From: Schizochytrium sp. TIO01
Taxonomy: Eukaryota > Sar > Bigyra > Thraustochytrida > Thraustochytriidae
Assembly: GCA_004764695.1 (NCBI GenBank)
Contig: SMSO01000004.1
Location: forward strand, 1,639,501 to 1,703,500
Direction: 5' to 3'
Length of the DNA: 64,000 nucleotides
The notes below the pieces were generated by a model. The model was given only the letters and a program-made list of their open reading frames with translations. It was not told where the DNA came from and ran no database searches. The position numbers were made by a program, and so were the translations under genes. Numbering within the stretch: position 1 is the first letter of the stretch; every line of letters begins with the position of its first letter. Below are positions 11,762 through 22,016 of this stretch, piece after piece.

Positions 11762-12592
11762 TCACTCAGAAAGCGCAAGCTGGAGACGAGGACTAATCTT
11801 CGAATCCTGCCAGAATTCGCCACTCTTGCCACCCAGATCTTGGGAAACAATATACTCTACTATCTCAGCACCGTCCTCTGGCTTTCGAGGAGCGGTTTCT
11901 CCCCCTAAATTGGTGTGGCACCAACCAGGGCAGCATGTCGCTACCACGAGCTCGGGATGCTCCTCAGCAAAAGCTTGAAAGTACTGGCGAACACAGAGCT
12001 TGCTCATAAAGTAGCTCTCACCAAATCCGGGTAGGCCCCTTTCCTCCGGAGGGCCTTCTCGGACAGCCTCAACGTACTCCTTGCCGATTTCCCAAATATC
12101 GGCTGTTGTGAAGCCTGGTGCCACAACACGCTTCCTTAACTTTTCATCAGCATTGTTGAAAAGGGCAGTGGAAGTTTCAGAGGCAACTGTGACGACGCGT
12201 GCATTCTTGAACTTTTGCAATAGGGGCAACATGCGGTCAGTGAGCTTGACGGTTTGAAAGAAATTGGTCTTCATGGTTGCTTCAGCCTTTGCAGCATCAG
12301 CATCAAATGAACCATGTCCAGCGTTGTTAACTAGACAGTAAATTTCAGAGAACTTCTTAGACAGATCCTCTACGAATGCCTCGAGGGATTCATCATCATC
12401 CAAGTCAAGAATCATCAGCTCGATGTTTGCCTGCGGAGTTTCTTCCCGAATCTTGTCTATAGCCATTTGACCACGCTCCTCGTCTCGAGCAGTGATAACA
12501 ACATGTAAATCGCTTTTACGCACGAGTCTGCGTGCAGACTCAAAACCGATACCCTGGTTGGCACCAGTGATTACCACAATTTTTCGGTCCAT
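11762..12592 (-). CDS. SDR 2: carbonyl reductase-type short-chain dehydrogenase/reductase
   Basis: A 276-residue classical SDR paralogous to its neighbours. TGANQGIG occupies residues 9-16, TARDEERG follows beta-2, NNAG is at 89-92, the active-site Ser is at 138, and YFMSK gives Tyr194 and Lys198. CCPGWCHTNLGG follows the active site. The start is the ATG at 12592 (GAACCATGG); a TTG four codons upstream is rejected because the paralogues begin at the equivalent ATG. All catalytic residues remain, so the gene looks functional. The sequence immediately before the ATG (GCATAGAAC) is identical to that before SDR 3. Distinctive residues include a GLPGFGESYF insertion-like segment before the catalytic Tyr. 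The substrate is unknown. Confidence 0.93.
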   Translation of the reverse strand: MDRKIVVITGANQGIGFESARRLVRKSDLHVVITARDEERGQMAIDKIREETPQANIELMILDLDDDESLEAFVEDLSKKFSEIYCLVNNAGHGSFDADAAKAEATMKTNFFQTVKLTDRMLPLLQKFKNARVVTVASETSTALFNNADEKLRKRVVAPGFTTADIWEIGKEYVEAVREGPPEERGLPGFGESYFMSKLCVRQYFQAFAEEHPELVVATCCPGWCHTNLGGETAPRKPEDGAEIVEYIVSQDLGGKSGEFWQDSKISPRLQLALSE

Positions 12593-12710
12593 GGTTCTAT
12601 GCAAAAAGGTGATTGAAACCTATAAACCTATAAAACCTTCAGGGTTTCTGATTTATTCGTCAGTTGTGCACTGCAATCTCAACTATAAGGAATGATCGAT
12701 GAATGTCAAG

Positions 12711-12725
12711 TTGAGGGTTTGCTCG
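12711..12725 (-). promoter_or_regulatory. SDR-array upstream box (SDR 2)
   Basis: In gene sense this reads CGAGCAAACCCTCAA, 119-133 bp before the ATG. It matches the AGCAAACYCCAAA-like box upstream of SDR 3, 4 and 5. It could be a cis-element or residual identity from gene duplication. Confidence 0.35.
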
Positions 12726-13009
12726 AACTCTAGGCACCATTTGCAGTATTTTTCCTTCTTTGAGGAGTACCTTTAACTCTATCTTGCATAGAACCTATTT
12801 CTGTCGTGCGTTCTATTAATAAACTGTGGAGCTGTGCGCCCTAGACTGAATAGTAGGGTTGTTTGTGTGCCAAAGGAACAAATGCCAATTGATCTAACCT
12901 GATTGAATACTGCCTGTTTCGGTTACTTTCAACTTGGTTCATGTATAAGATGCGCAGCACACACAATTTCAGAACCAAGTACATGAACGCTAAGAAACTT
13001 GTCCAAACT

Positions 13010-13136
13010 TTCTACAGGTTCCTACCTAGGAAGTAAGGATCATATGTAATACGCAGAATCTCACAATTTTCACCGAGATGAGGAAAAAAAAGACAAGCAT
13101 CACGCCATGTTAAGTTTCTCTGAAGCATAATGAATC
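13010..13136. repeat. Tandem block upstream of SDR 2, copy 1
   Basis: The core is GTAATACGCAGAATCTCAC, then a T-rich stretch, CACCGAGATGA, a purine run and CATCACGCCATG. The same block recurs immediately downstream and twice upstream of SDR 3. The frame is not conserved between the pairs, so it is probably non-coding. Confidence 0.75.
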
Positions 13137-13138
13137 AA

Positions 13139-13260
13139 TTCTACAGGTTCCTCCTCAGGAAGTAAGGACCGTATGCAACACGCGAAATCTTGCAATCTCC
13201 ACCGAGATGAAAAAAGAATGCATCATGCCATATGCAAATATCGCTGAAGAACAATGAATC
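13139..13260. repeat. Tandem block upstream of SDR 2, copy 2
   Basis: Second unit, with TATGCAACACGCGAAATCT, then CACCGAGATGA and CATCATGCCATA. It is diverged from copy 1 at scattered positions but aligns along its whole length. Unit spacing is about 128 bp. Confidence 0.75.
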
Positions 13261-14752
13261 TTCACTAAATTATATGCCCAAATCTGAAACTATCCTTAAT
13301 TCAATGAAGCAAGCGAACTTGTGTAACTTGGAAATGTATTTACACTCTGCCATTCATGCATGGGACCATACAGGTTTCTCAGGAGTGCTGCTGCGACACA
13401 TTTTCCATGCTGGTGTGAGCTCAGGAAGCAAAAAGCTCGGGGGGAAGAGAACAGAGGAGAACATAGGCTGAAACCTGGAGCCAAAAATTACTTCTCCTCA
13501 CAAAATTGTTGTCTTGGCGAGTTTTCTGATACAAAACTCACAAGAAATATGGCTTCTATTGTGGGACGCGAGGATACTTTTAGCCTTATATCTAAACCTC
13601 TTTTCTGATTTTTGTTACTAGTTTTGACAAGAATGCACGTGAACGACTCTCCTCTACTTCCACTGGAAATAATGAATTGTACTGTCACTGAGTCTCTTCA
13701 CAAGCTATAGATAATATTGTGGAGTGGCGAGTACTAGATACTTTGAATTATATATATGTCAGATGTGTTGATGTATTTTAAAACGTTGAGTGGCGGACAG
13801 GATGTTCCCCTGACTTGTTCTCTGTTTGAAATGTTCTTTGCTTCGTCAAGGGATAGCGGGAATTCCGATTCTCGCGCTCATCTCTGCACGATATGATAGA
13901 GAATCCACCGGACGTATACTGCACGACACGTGATTAGCTCGGCTTAAGACTCCTTGCAGTTTTGGTTCTGCAGCATGCGCGAAGTTCTTTAGGCTACCAT
14001 TTTGTGATACGTAATAATAACCAGATTTTTTTAATCTTAAAAAAAAAATTACTTGAATAAATCTAGTAATACTTCTTTAAAAGAACAAAGAACAGAAGAA
14101 TTTGAACATACATACGCCCTATCATATTTATTTTCTTTAATTTCAAAAACTATATAGGTACGTATTACAGATACCCATCCTACTGATGTAACCAAGAAGG
14201 AGAGCTATAACGCTCTTTCTCTTTTTCTCTTTGTTTTTTAATCTAGGAAACAACTTTTAAGATGTCAATAGAAGCCATTTGTTGGACATATTCATCTCCT
14301 TCTATAATAGCTTCTGAAGAATGTACAATGAACCATTACCATCAGTACAACCCAGCCTGACTTCCTGCGTGCTACAACAAGTATTTCGAGATCAAAACGC
14401 ATGGGCGCTACCTCCTCAAAGGTTATAAAATGCTGTATCATATTTTGTAAAACAATCTCGCATTGTAAGGGTTCCATTTATATTAATTTTCGAGCCTGCA
14501 AATCACTTCCACCTTGTAAGGATATGATTCCTCGTTAAACTTACCACGTACGCTTTTGGCTCTCGTACATGAGAGAATAGTTGAAATTCTAGAGTAATTT
14601 ACTAGATGTCTTAGTAGTATAAACTTCCCTGAGAAATTAAGCAATATGTTGGGTGCACAGGCTCCCTTGACGTGGAAGTGTGCGGAAAGGGTTTAAAATG
14701 TAGATAATATTGGGTTATCACATATCTTCTATTAGAATTTCATGGCCATTAT

Positions 14753-15580
14753 CTACTCCTCAGGAATCTTGAGGCTGGGGCTCATCTTACATTCCTCCCA
14801 AAACTCACCGCTCTTACCCTCGAGGTCATTGACAACTACGTACTCAACAACCTCAGCACCAACCTCTGGGGAACGGGGAGCAACCTCTCCACCCATGCTT
14901 GTGCTGCACCAACCGGGACAACAAGTGGCGACCAGAAGCTTAGGGTGCTCCTTGGCAACGGCACGAAGATACTGGTGAAGACAGAGCTTGCTCATAGGGT
15001 AGCTGAGCTCGATCTTTGGGAACTTCATCTCTTCGAGCTTTCCTGCACGAGCAGCCTCCATGTACTCGTTGGCGATGAGCACAGCGTCATTGGGTCTGAA
15101 CTCCGGGGAGATGAGACGCTCTTGCAGCTGTCTATCGAGGTTCTTGAAAAGCTCAGGTGCGAGCCCAGAGCCAACAGATATAAGGCGGGCCCCTTCGGTC
15201 TTCTCGAGCAGCGGAGTCATGCGCTCGGTGAGCTTGACCGTCTGAAAAAAATTGGTCTTGAAGGTGGCTTCGCCTTGAGCGAGGTTGGGGTCCTTGACAC
15301 CGAAGCCAGCGTTGTTGACGAGGCAGAAAATGTTATGATGCTTCTTGGTCAAGGTGGCCACAAAAGCCTCCTGAGATTCATCGTTGTCGAGATCAAGGGT
15401 CATCAATTCAAGGCTCGCCGTAGGGGTCTCCTTGCGGATTTTTTCGATGGCAGCCTGTCCACGCTCCTCATTACGAGCGGTAATGATGACATGGAAATCG
15501 CCATTGCGAACGATCTTACGAGCAGTCTCGAAGCCAATACCTTGGTTGGCACCGGTGATGACAATAACTTTAGAGGCCAT
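14753..15580 (-). CDS. SDR 3: carbonyl reductase-type short-chain dehydrogenase/reductase
   Basis: A 275-residue classical SDR if started at the ATG at 15580, which aligns with the paralogues. TGANQGIG is at residues 9-16, TARNEERG after beta-2, NNAG at 89-92, Ser138 in the VGSGL segment, and YPMSK supplies Tyr194 and Lys198; a proline directly after the catalytic Tyr is unusual. CCPGWCSTSMGG follows. An in-frame ATG at 15694 would add 38 residues that are basic and hydroxylated with no acidic residue, resembling a mitochondrial presequence, so a longer isoform is possible. The favoured start has the better context (GAACGATGG). It is close in sequence to SDR 4 and SDR 5. The substrate is unknown. 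Confidence 0.93.
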   Translation of the reverse strand: MASKVIVITGANQGIGFETARKIVRNGDFHVIITARNEERGQAAIEKIRKETPTASLELMTLDLDNDESQEAFVATLTKKHHNIFCLVNNAGFGVKDPNLAQGEATFKTNFFQTVKLTERMTPLLEKTEGARLISVGSGLAPELFKNLDRQLQERLISPEFRPNDAVLIANEYMEAARAGKLEEMKFPKIELSYPMSKLCLHQYLRAVAKEHPKLLVATCCPGWCSTSMGGEVAPRSPEVGAEVVEYVVVNDLEGKSGEFWEECKMSPSLKIPEE

Positions 15581-15624
15581 CGTTCTATGCACAGATGCTT
15601 TTAAGTTTACTTTGCTTTGGAATC

Positions 15625-15667
15625 TAATTTGATGGTTTGCCAGCAGAAATCTAATTTGGAGTTTGCT
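15625..15667 (-). promoter_or_regulatory. SDR-array upstream box, two copies (SDR 3)
   Basis: In gene sense the distal copy (15653-15667) is AGCAAACTCCAAATT, identical to the box upstream of SDR 4. The proximal copy (15625-15641) is GGCAAACCATCAAATT. They lie about 45-87 bp before the favoured ATG. If the longer SDR 3 start were used they would be coding. Confidence 0.4.
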
Positions 15668-15920
15668 GAGATATGAGCTTGAATGTTTTAGCATCCGGAG
15701 AATAAATTTAAGCCCTAATAATTTAATTTATTTAAAGAGTAATTGTTGTACTCATGGTTGTACTCTCTGAACTCCAAGACTTTTTGATGGCACTGGTCTC
15801 CTTACTATTTGGGGAAGTTCTAAGCTTGCAGGGCAGTAGACGCTTGGCTCGACATTTAAATATTCATGGGCCACCTGGCAGTGAATGGAAACATTTGTTT
15901 GATCTTCCCTACTACTACCT

Positions 15921-16095
15921 GTTATAACGCACTTTAGGAAGTTTTAAATTAAGAACATAGAAGGCTGTGCATTGGAATGTCTTAGGAATATATGCAATAC
16001 GCAGAATCTCCCTATTTTGCCGAGATGAACAAAGTATGACCACGCCATACTCAAACTTCGTGTCACCTTATTATTAGAGAATAGTGAACGCTTCA
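15921..16095. repeat. Tandem block upstream of SDR 3, copy 1
   Basis: A 176-bp unit begins GTTATAACGCACTT and contains TATGCAATACGCAGAATCTC, CCGAGATGAACAAAG and CCACGCCATA. The inner part is homologous to the pair upstream of SDR 2. Confidence 0.85.
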
Positions 16096-16096
16096 C

Positions 16097-16272
16097 GTTA
16101 TAACGCACTTCAGGAAGTTTAAACTTAAGAACATAGAAGCTTTGGCCTTGTGCGTTGAAATGTCCCAGGAATATATGCAATACGCAGAATCTCCCTATTT
16201 TGCCGAGATGAACAAAGTATGACCACGCCATATTCAAGCTTCGTGTCGCCTTTTCATTAGAGAACAGTGAGC
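16097..16272. repeat. Tandem block upstream of SDR 3, copy 2
   Basis: A near-identical direct repeat of the preceding unit. About 60 bp centred on the CAATACGCAGAATCTCCC core are identical between the two copies, while the edges have diverged. Confidence 0.88.
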
Positions 16273-17164
16273 TCTACACTAGGACTTCAAGGATATCTAT
16301 CTAAAGACAATCTAACTAATGAGTAAGGCAGCTGAAGTTGGTACTTTTTTTCGCTTCATGTGAAATAGGTTTATAAACCACCCAGGTCAGATTTCAGGCT
16401 ATTGACAATCTCCAACCATTATGACTAAGGATAAATTATACGATGTTCCATGAGCATGAGCATTTCTAGAAAAAAAAAAAAGACACAAAAAAGGAAATGA
16501 AGTGAGAGTAGGTGCCAAACAATGGATGCTCCTCTACTTTCTTTCCTGCGTGTCTTTTCTTTTTTTAATTAACTTAATTTTTAGCGCCCTCATTCGTTAG
16601 AGGCTACTCATTAAAAGTTTTGAGCAGTACCTAAAGTCGAAATAATAACATACACTACAGAAGCGGGTGCTAAACAGATACTGTCGAAACTTCTTAATTT
16701 TGCGAATAAAGAATATTCATTGTAGAAGCTAGCAGAAGTTGTACTGTGTGCTATAAAGCTTGAGCTAAGGATTTCACAGGTAGAACTTGACTAGATTTTT
16801 AATAAAAATCACAAAATACTTTGCATGATCAAAAATTTTGCGGGTCGGTGACAACACCCCAAGAAAGTTATAGTAATGCATCATCTCCACATGTTATATT
16901 GTAGTTAAACCGTTGTAAGAACCATCTTTTCATGCTTTTCTCAAACTTTCCCGAGTCAAAGTTAATCTCTCATAAAACTGACTGCACTTCCTTGCGATCC
17001 AGGGCGAGATAGTGGTTCCCTGTCGAATGACAATGCACTTATGAGAACTTAGATATAATGTTCACAGGTTTACATACCAGGACAAGCCTCCGGAGAGGGA
17101 ATTCGGGAAGTGACAAGATTTGATAAAGCGCATGATCTTTATATGACAATTTCAATGGAATGAT

Positions 17165-17992
17165 TTACTCTTCAGAAATCTGAAGGCGGGGGCTCAGCTT
17201 GCAATCCTCCCAGAAGTCTCCACTCTTGCCCTCAAGATCCTTGGCAACAACGTGCTCCACAACTTCAGCACCGACTTCTGGGGAGCGAGGAGCGGCCTCT
17301 CCACCCAAGGTGGTATGGCACCAACCAGGGCAGCAAGTGGCAATCAAGAGCTTGGGGTGCTCCTTGGCGAAGGCATGGAAGTACTGACGAATGCAGAGCT
17401 TGCTCATGTGGTAACTAAGTTCAATCTCAGGGAACTTCATCTCTGCGAGCTTCTCAGCGCGAGCAGCCTCCATGTACTCGTTGGCAACGACTAATGCGTC
17501 GTTGGGCTTGAACTCCGGGGAGAGGAAACGCTTCTTGAGTTGCTCATCACAGTCGTTGAAGAGGCCAGTGGAGAGTCCAGAGCCGACAGTAACAATGCGG
17601 GCACCCTCAGTCTTCTCGAGCAGCGGAGTCATGCGCTCAGTGAGCTTGGCAGTCTGGAAAACGTTGGTCTTGAAGGTAACCTCAGCTTGGTCAATATTGG
17701 CACCCAAGGCACCAAATCCAGCGTTGTTGACGAGACAGAATACCTCGGGATGCTTCTCGCTCAAGGCAGCAACGAAGGCCTCCTGGGATGCGTCGTCGTC
17801 GAGGTCAAGAATCATCAACTCAAGGCTGGCTGAAGGGGTCTCCTCGAGGATCTTTTTGATGGCAGCTTGGCCACGCTCCTCATTGCGAGAAGTAATAATC
17901 ACATGGAACTCGCTGTCACGAGCGAGCTTACGAGCAGACTCAAAGCCAATGCCCTGGTTGGCACCTGTGATGACGACGACCTTGGGAGCCAT
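17165..17992 (-). CDS. SDR 4: carbonyl reductase-type short-chain dehydrogenase/reductase
   Basis: A 275-residue classical SDR. TGANQGIG at residues 9-16 binds the cofactor, Arg36 in TSRNEERG favours NADPH, NNAG is at 89-92, Ser138, Tyr194 and Lys198 (YHMSK) form the catalytic set, and CCPGWCHTTLGG at 220-231 is the CBR1-like segment. The start is the first ATG (GAAAAATGG), with MAPKVVVIT at the N-terminus as in the paralogues. The C-terminus KSGDFWEDCKLSPRL is shared with SDR 3 and SDR 5, which together form the closer subgroup. No frameshift or missing residue is visible, so it should encode active enzyme. The upstream 4-kb spacer to SDR 5 is the longest in the array and carries retroelement-like repeats. 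Confidence 0.94.
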   Translation of the reverse strand: MAPKVVVITGANQGIGFESARKLARDSEFHVIITSRNEERGQAAIKKILEETPSASLELMILDLDDDASQEAFVAALSEKHPEVFCLVNNAGFGALGANIDQAEVTFKTNVFQTAKLTERMTPLLEKTEGARIVTVGSGLSTGLFNDCDEQLKKRFLSPEFKPNDALVVANEYMEAARAEKLAEMKFPEIELSYHMSKLCIRQYFHAFAKEHPKLLIATCCPGWCHTTLGGEAAPRSPEVGAEVVEHVVAKDLEGKSGDFWEDCKLSPRLQISEE

Positions 17993-18074
17993 TTTTCTAT
18001 ATAGTATATTTTACCTTTTGGGTCTTGACAATTCTACTTGTTGCTTTGCTGGTCGATTGATATGTTGTTGCGTG

Positions 18075-18089
18075 AATTTGGAGTTTGCT
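18075..18089 (-). promoter_or_regulatory. SDR-array upstream box (SDR 4)
   Basis: Gene-sense AGCAAACTCCAAATT, 83-97 bp before the ATG, identical over 15 bp to the SDR 3 distal box although the surrounding sequence differs. Confidence 0.45.
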
Positions 18090-19347
18090 TTCTGTTTGGT
18101 GATAATATCTGCCCGCGGAAATCTTCTTCCTCAAAAAGAACGCAACTTGTCTGCATCTTCGGACGAATCGTCTGAAACTTAGGCGAACTCGGGGCTGAGA
18201 GAGGTATCTGCAAATAGTAAAATCTATACTAAATTATCATTATTAATAATTCATACAGCGTTTGTGCTTTTCTTGTAGGCGTCATCAACTAGCGATTTCA
18301 CCTCCGCAATTTTGCAGCCGATTGACAAAACGTCTTGAGCATAGCAAATGGTTGCATAGCAACGATATAAAAAGTTCTCGCGATGACCCGCTGCGCTCAC
18401 ACTACCTAATCTACACCAAGTTTGTAATACATGCCACCTGCTTCCCAAGCTACATGCAAGGAAAATGAACTTCGTGCCATCTTCCGCCCGTATTACTGTA
18501 CCAAGGTATGTATGGGAGGCCTCCACTTAGGTGCTTCTATAGTAGTTTTACTGAACTCTTAAGGGCTGAAAATTTGCTTTAGATGGCCCAAATCAAGTTC
18601 ATAATCGAACAGACAAGAACCTTCGCGCAGGTCAGTCGTACATTTTAAGCCAAAGTTCCATCTTCCATCACTTATTCTCCAACATCGCAGCGCAGTAACT
18701 TTATTCTGCCGAGAGAACAACGAACCCACCGACGCCATAGAAGCTCGTTCAGGCCTCTGGTGGGAAACTTTTTGTCGCTGCGCATTTGAACAATGAACTA
18801 GGCCCCACACTTCTCACAGCCATTCATAGGAATAGTGCATACTTGTGCTGGTCTCAAACCAACAGAGTCGAGTGTATCCGCATACAGGGACGTCGGACAG
18901 ACAGCGTGATGACGCTTTTGGATGGGAGTTGCAAGGGTGTGAAGCAGTCTTTCTGACCCTGTGTATTGAATACCATAGTAATGCTCCTAGTATTAGTCCT
19001 CCACTATTGCAGTGTCATCCTTGTTAAAAGCATCTACGTGATGAACCAATCTCGATTTTCACCTGAGGGAATAACATGATTGATTCCGTGAAGTTCGCAT
19101 GCAACAACTAGTTAAGATTTCTTAAGTTAACACCACATAATGGTGAATGATGATCTAGAACTTACTAGAGAAGGCTTAACAAACGCGAGAAATAAGTAAT
19201 AATGTGAAGTGACCAGAGGCTATGTATGCACGTCATATGCGACCAACTTCTGTTTTGGTTCGATTCGTGATTTAGGTGAAGTCAAAGGGTGCAGGTTCAA
19301 GGCTCTTGGTACTAAGAGCTCATTTATACTTTGACCAAATTTATCGG

Positions 19348-19797
19348 TGCTGACATTTCCAATCTAAGCAATCTGTGGAACTTTACGATAAGATATTGCT
19401 AGAGTTGTTGGCGTTTTATCGTAAATCCGGAAGAATACATGATTCATTTGTATTAAAAAATTAACCACCAGAGGCGTGGTTGCGAACTCAGGATAGCGGA
19501 GAATCTAAGGTGGACATACACATCCACTAGAATAAAATCTGGTGAAATTTGAATTGATGGATGAAGAGGCAAGTTGACCTAACTTCTTCAACTGTCTGTA
19601 GATCAGATTAGGTCTGTTTTAGTCTCATGATTGAAACATCAATAAGTCTGTCGTGAAATTTGATTTCCAAAACAGCATATCGTTGACTCTTAAAGCCAAA
19701 ATCTACCAACTTTTATTAACCTTCTTTAAACCATCTTCATGTCTCTTGCCTTCGTCTCTGTAGTCGACCTCTAGCTGACCAGATTCATCTTCCAGTC
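19348..19797 (+). mobile_element. LTR-like repeat, copy H
   Basis: Left end TGCTGACATTTCCAATC, internal GATATTGCTAGAGTTGTTGGCG and a right part ending near CATCTTCCAGTC align with the family. The 5-bp flanks are ATCGG and ATCGA (4 of 5). It is diverged, so an older insertion. Confidence 0.65.
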
Positions 19798-20037
19798 ATC
19801 GAGCACAGACAAATATAACCTTCTAGATTGATAGAGGAGTTTTTTCACATTTTGCAGACACGTATTTATAACGAAGGTTTACTTTGAATATATACAAGTT
19901 TAAATTTCTTAGTTATTTGAATGCATGGATAATCTCTGTAAAACGTAATTTCTGAATCTGGTCTAATCGTTTCTAAATTGAGGTTCGCTTTTACAGTAAA
20001 ACATCTTTTTCTAATCAAAAGTTCTATTGGGTAGCAT

Positions 20038-20441
20038 TGCTGAGATCTCCAATCGAAGGAACTAGTGGACAAGACATTGCTAGAGTTCTTGGTGTCCCTT
20101 TGTAAAACCCAATAGAGATAAGGTTCACATTAGAACAAGAACAGGCAGCCAGACTCATGTGGCTGCTGAAGCCAAGTACTTGAAGTGTGAATACACATTA
20201 CCGACACCCAAGCTTGGTTTAGCTTGAATCGATGGTTGGAGAAGGTTGGATAACCTAACCCCATCGATTATCTCTAACCACATTCAAGAATGTCTTAATC
20301 TCCCTAATTACTACATGAATCCATCTGTCCTGGAATTCATTCCCCAGGACAGCAGCTCGCTAACACTTAAATAAACCTTCTTATAACCTTCATCTTTATC
20401 TTTACAGTCAACCTCACGCTAATCAGTATCACCTTTCAGCA
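20038..20441 (+). mobile_element. LTR-like repeat, copy A
   Basis: A well-preserved 404-bp copy from TGCTGAGATCTCC to CCTTTCAGCA. It contains a GGCAGCC...GGCTGCC hairpin, a second hairpin TCCTGG...CCAGGA and an AATAAA before the right end. Flanks AGCAT/ATCAT match at 4 of 5 positions. Confidence 0.8.
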
Positions 20442-20461
20442 ATCATAGCTCAGTAAAAGAT

Positions 20462-20880
20462 TGCTGAGATCACGAATAGATAGACCAAGTGATCAAGACA
20501 TTGCTAGAGTCCTCGGCGCACCACTCTAGGCCTTTAAGAAACACCAGAAGAACCAGATACGTCGTTAAGAAGTCAAGGAGCCTAAGATCATAGGTATACT
20601 TGTATCTACAGTAGAAAGTGAACAAGGAAAACCTGAGCCTACGTGAAGATTGAGAATTGCGCAGCTTCTTTAGCTTTGCGTTGTATAAATCATATCTGTC
20701 TTAGTCCTCTTAATCGAATGGGATCAGTCCATATTGAAATTCGTTTCTAAATCAGCAAATCACCAGCGGCATAAGCCTCGGGTTTTAAAACCTCGTTAAG
20801 TCTTCTTCACGTCTATCAAGCAACCTGCCTTCATCTCATTTAGTCATCCGACCTCCACTTCTGGTATTGATGCCAGGTTT
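20462..20880 (+). mobile_element. LTR-like repeat, copy G
   Basis: Starts 20 bp after copy A in the same orientation with TGCTGAGATCACGAATAG and keeps GACATTGCTAGAGTCCTCGG. The right end is degraded, so that boundary is approximate. Confidence 0.6.
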
Positions 20881-21189
20881 TGGCATCCCCAAAACGAAAA
20901 ATGTGAAACTCTGCTTCATGATTATATTTTTCACTTGCCAAAGTTACATCGAAGACTAAATAGATAAAATCATTGAAGTAATATACAGCTGCTGCCTATT
21001 CTAACCTAATCTAACCGGACCTAACCAAGCTCTTCCGACATTATACATTCATTCCTGCCTGTATGCAGACCCGAAACCCCAATAACTCATATATCGTCCT
21101 CTTTCTCTTTTTCCTGAGTTCGCCATCCTTGTGAGACTACCTCTGCACGCTTCACAGTACAAGCTACTCTGCAATAGTATCATAATTAT

Positions 21190-21331
21190 AAAATGAGTCA
21201 GTCTATCTTGAAATCCAATTCAAATATCAGCAAAGCGCTAACTCTTTAAGCCAAACTTCACTAAGCTTTCGTAAGCCTTCATCTTTCAAATCTGTCTCTA
21301 CCTAAATGGACTAATTTATTAGCACTGAGCA
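21190..21331 (+). mobile_element. LTR-like repeat, partial copy J (right end)
   Basis: Only the right part is recognisable: ATCTTGAAATCCAATTC, GCTAACTCTTTAAGCC, GCCTTCATCTTT and a terminal AGCACTGAGCA. The left edge is approximate and the left half is missing or unrecognisable. Confidence 0.45.
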
Positions 21332-22016
21332 TCAGTAGGAGATTGAAACAAGATCTTCAGTACTATGCAGTTATTCTAAAGACACTTCTGAAGAGAGCGA
21401 AACAACAACAGCTGATTCTAAGTTATTGCACATGAATCTTTTGAATATTCTACACTAATTCCACTAGTAATTCAGCTCTTAAAAGGCCTTCTACCAAACG
21501 AATTTCTAGAAAATGAGCAAAACCAATTAGAAGCTCTAGCGTTATGTAAGTATCGAATTTGAAATTCTTGTCGCCTAGCAGTATTCCTTGAGTAACAGAT
21601 GTAAAGAAGCCTAATCTCAGGAATTGACTTGGCAAGTTGGATATTGGTAATCATTTAAATAATTTTAATGTTTGTCCCGCAGGTGAACTACGTCACGTGT
21701 TTTCTTCGAATGTGATTCATAGAACATCCTGAATCTTTGTAAGTGAATGAAAGAGAACATTCACTACCTTTGAAACCCCTCTAATATCATGTTAAGAACA
21801 TCGTCGTTCCGCACACAATAGCAGCAAGTGGGCTTCCTTGGTGTGAGGAGTCACTATCGTTCTTTAGTTGATTGTATGCGACAAAACATACGCTTGAGAG
21901 AAAAGATAAAAAGTTCAATCGTTGAAAATTGATTTAGAAAAATGTAAACGACAAAGGAGGGGGTTTGAAAGGTTATAAATCAGCATGGACAGTTAATTTA
22001 CTTTTCATCAGTTGCC

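Larger units (their letters stand above)
12593..14752. other. Spacer between SDR 2 and SDR 3, with a tandem block
   Basis: The 2.2-kb spacer holds the SDR 2 upstream region, the two-copy tandem block at about 13.01-13.26 kb and AT-rich DNA at 14.0-14.3 kb. Short frames at 13232-13608 show no conserved motif. Confidence 0.55.
15581..17164. other. Spacer between SDR 3 and SDR 4, with a tandem block
   Basis: This 1.6-kb spacer contains the SDR 3 upstream boxes, the two 176-bp tandem units at 15.92-16.27 kb and an AT-rich stretch near 16.45-16.60 kb. A 97-codon minus frame across the two units starts at TTG and repeats the same 22-residue peptide; it is treated as a repeat artefact. Confidence 0.6.
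17993..22016. other. Expanded spacer between SDR 4 and SDR 5, filled with LTR-like repeats
   Basis: The 4-kb gap holds an SDR 4 upstream box and at least four same-orientation copies of the TGCTGA-ended repeat at 19.35-21.33 kb, listed individually. Repeat insertion explains about a third of the extra length. No gene is evident. Confidence 0.7.

Noticed and set aside
15944-16237. 97-codon frame with a repeated MAWSYFVHLGKIGRF peptide
   Set aside because: It comes from the two tandem units upstream of SDR 3; the homologous units upstream of SDR 2 do not keep the frame.
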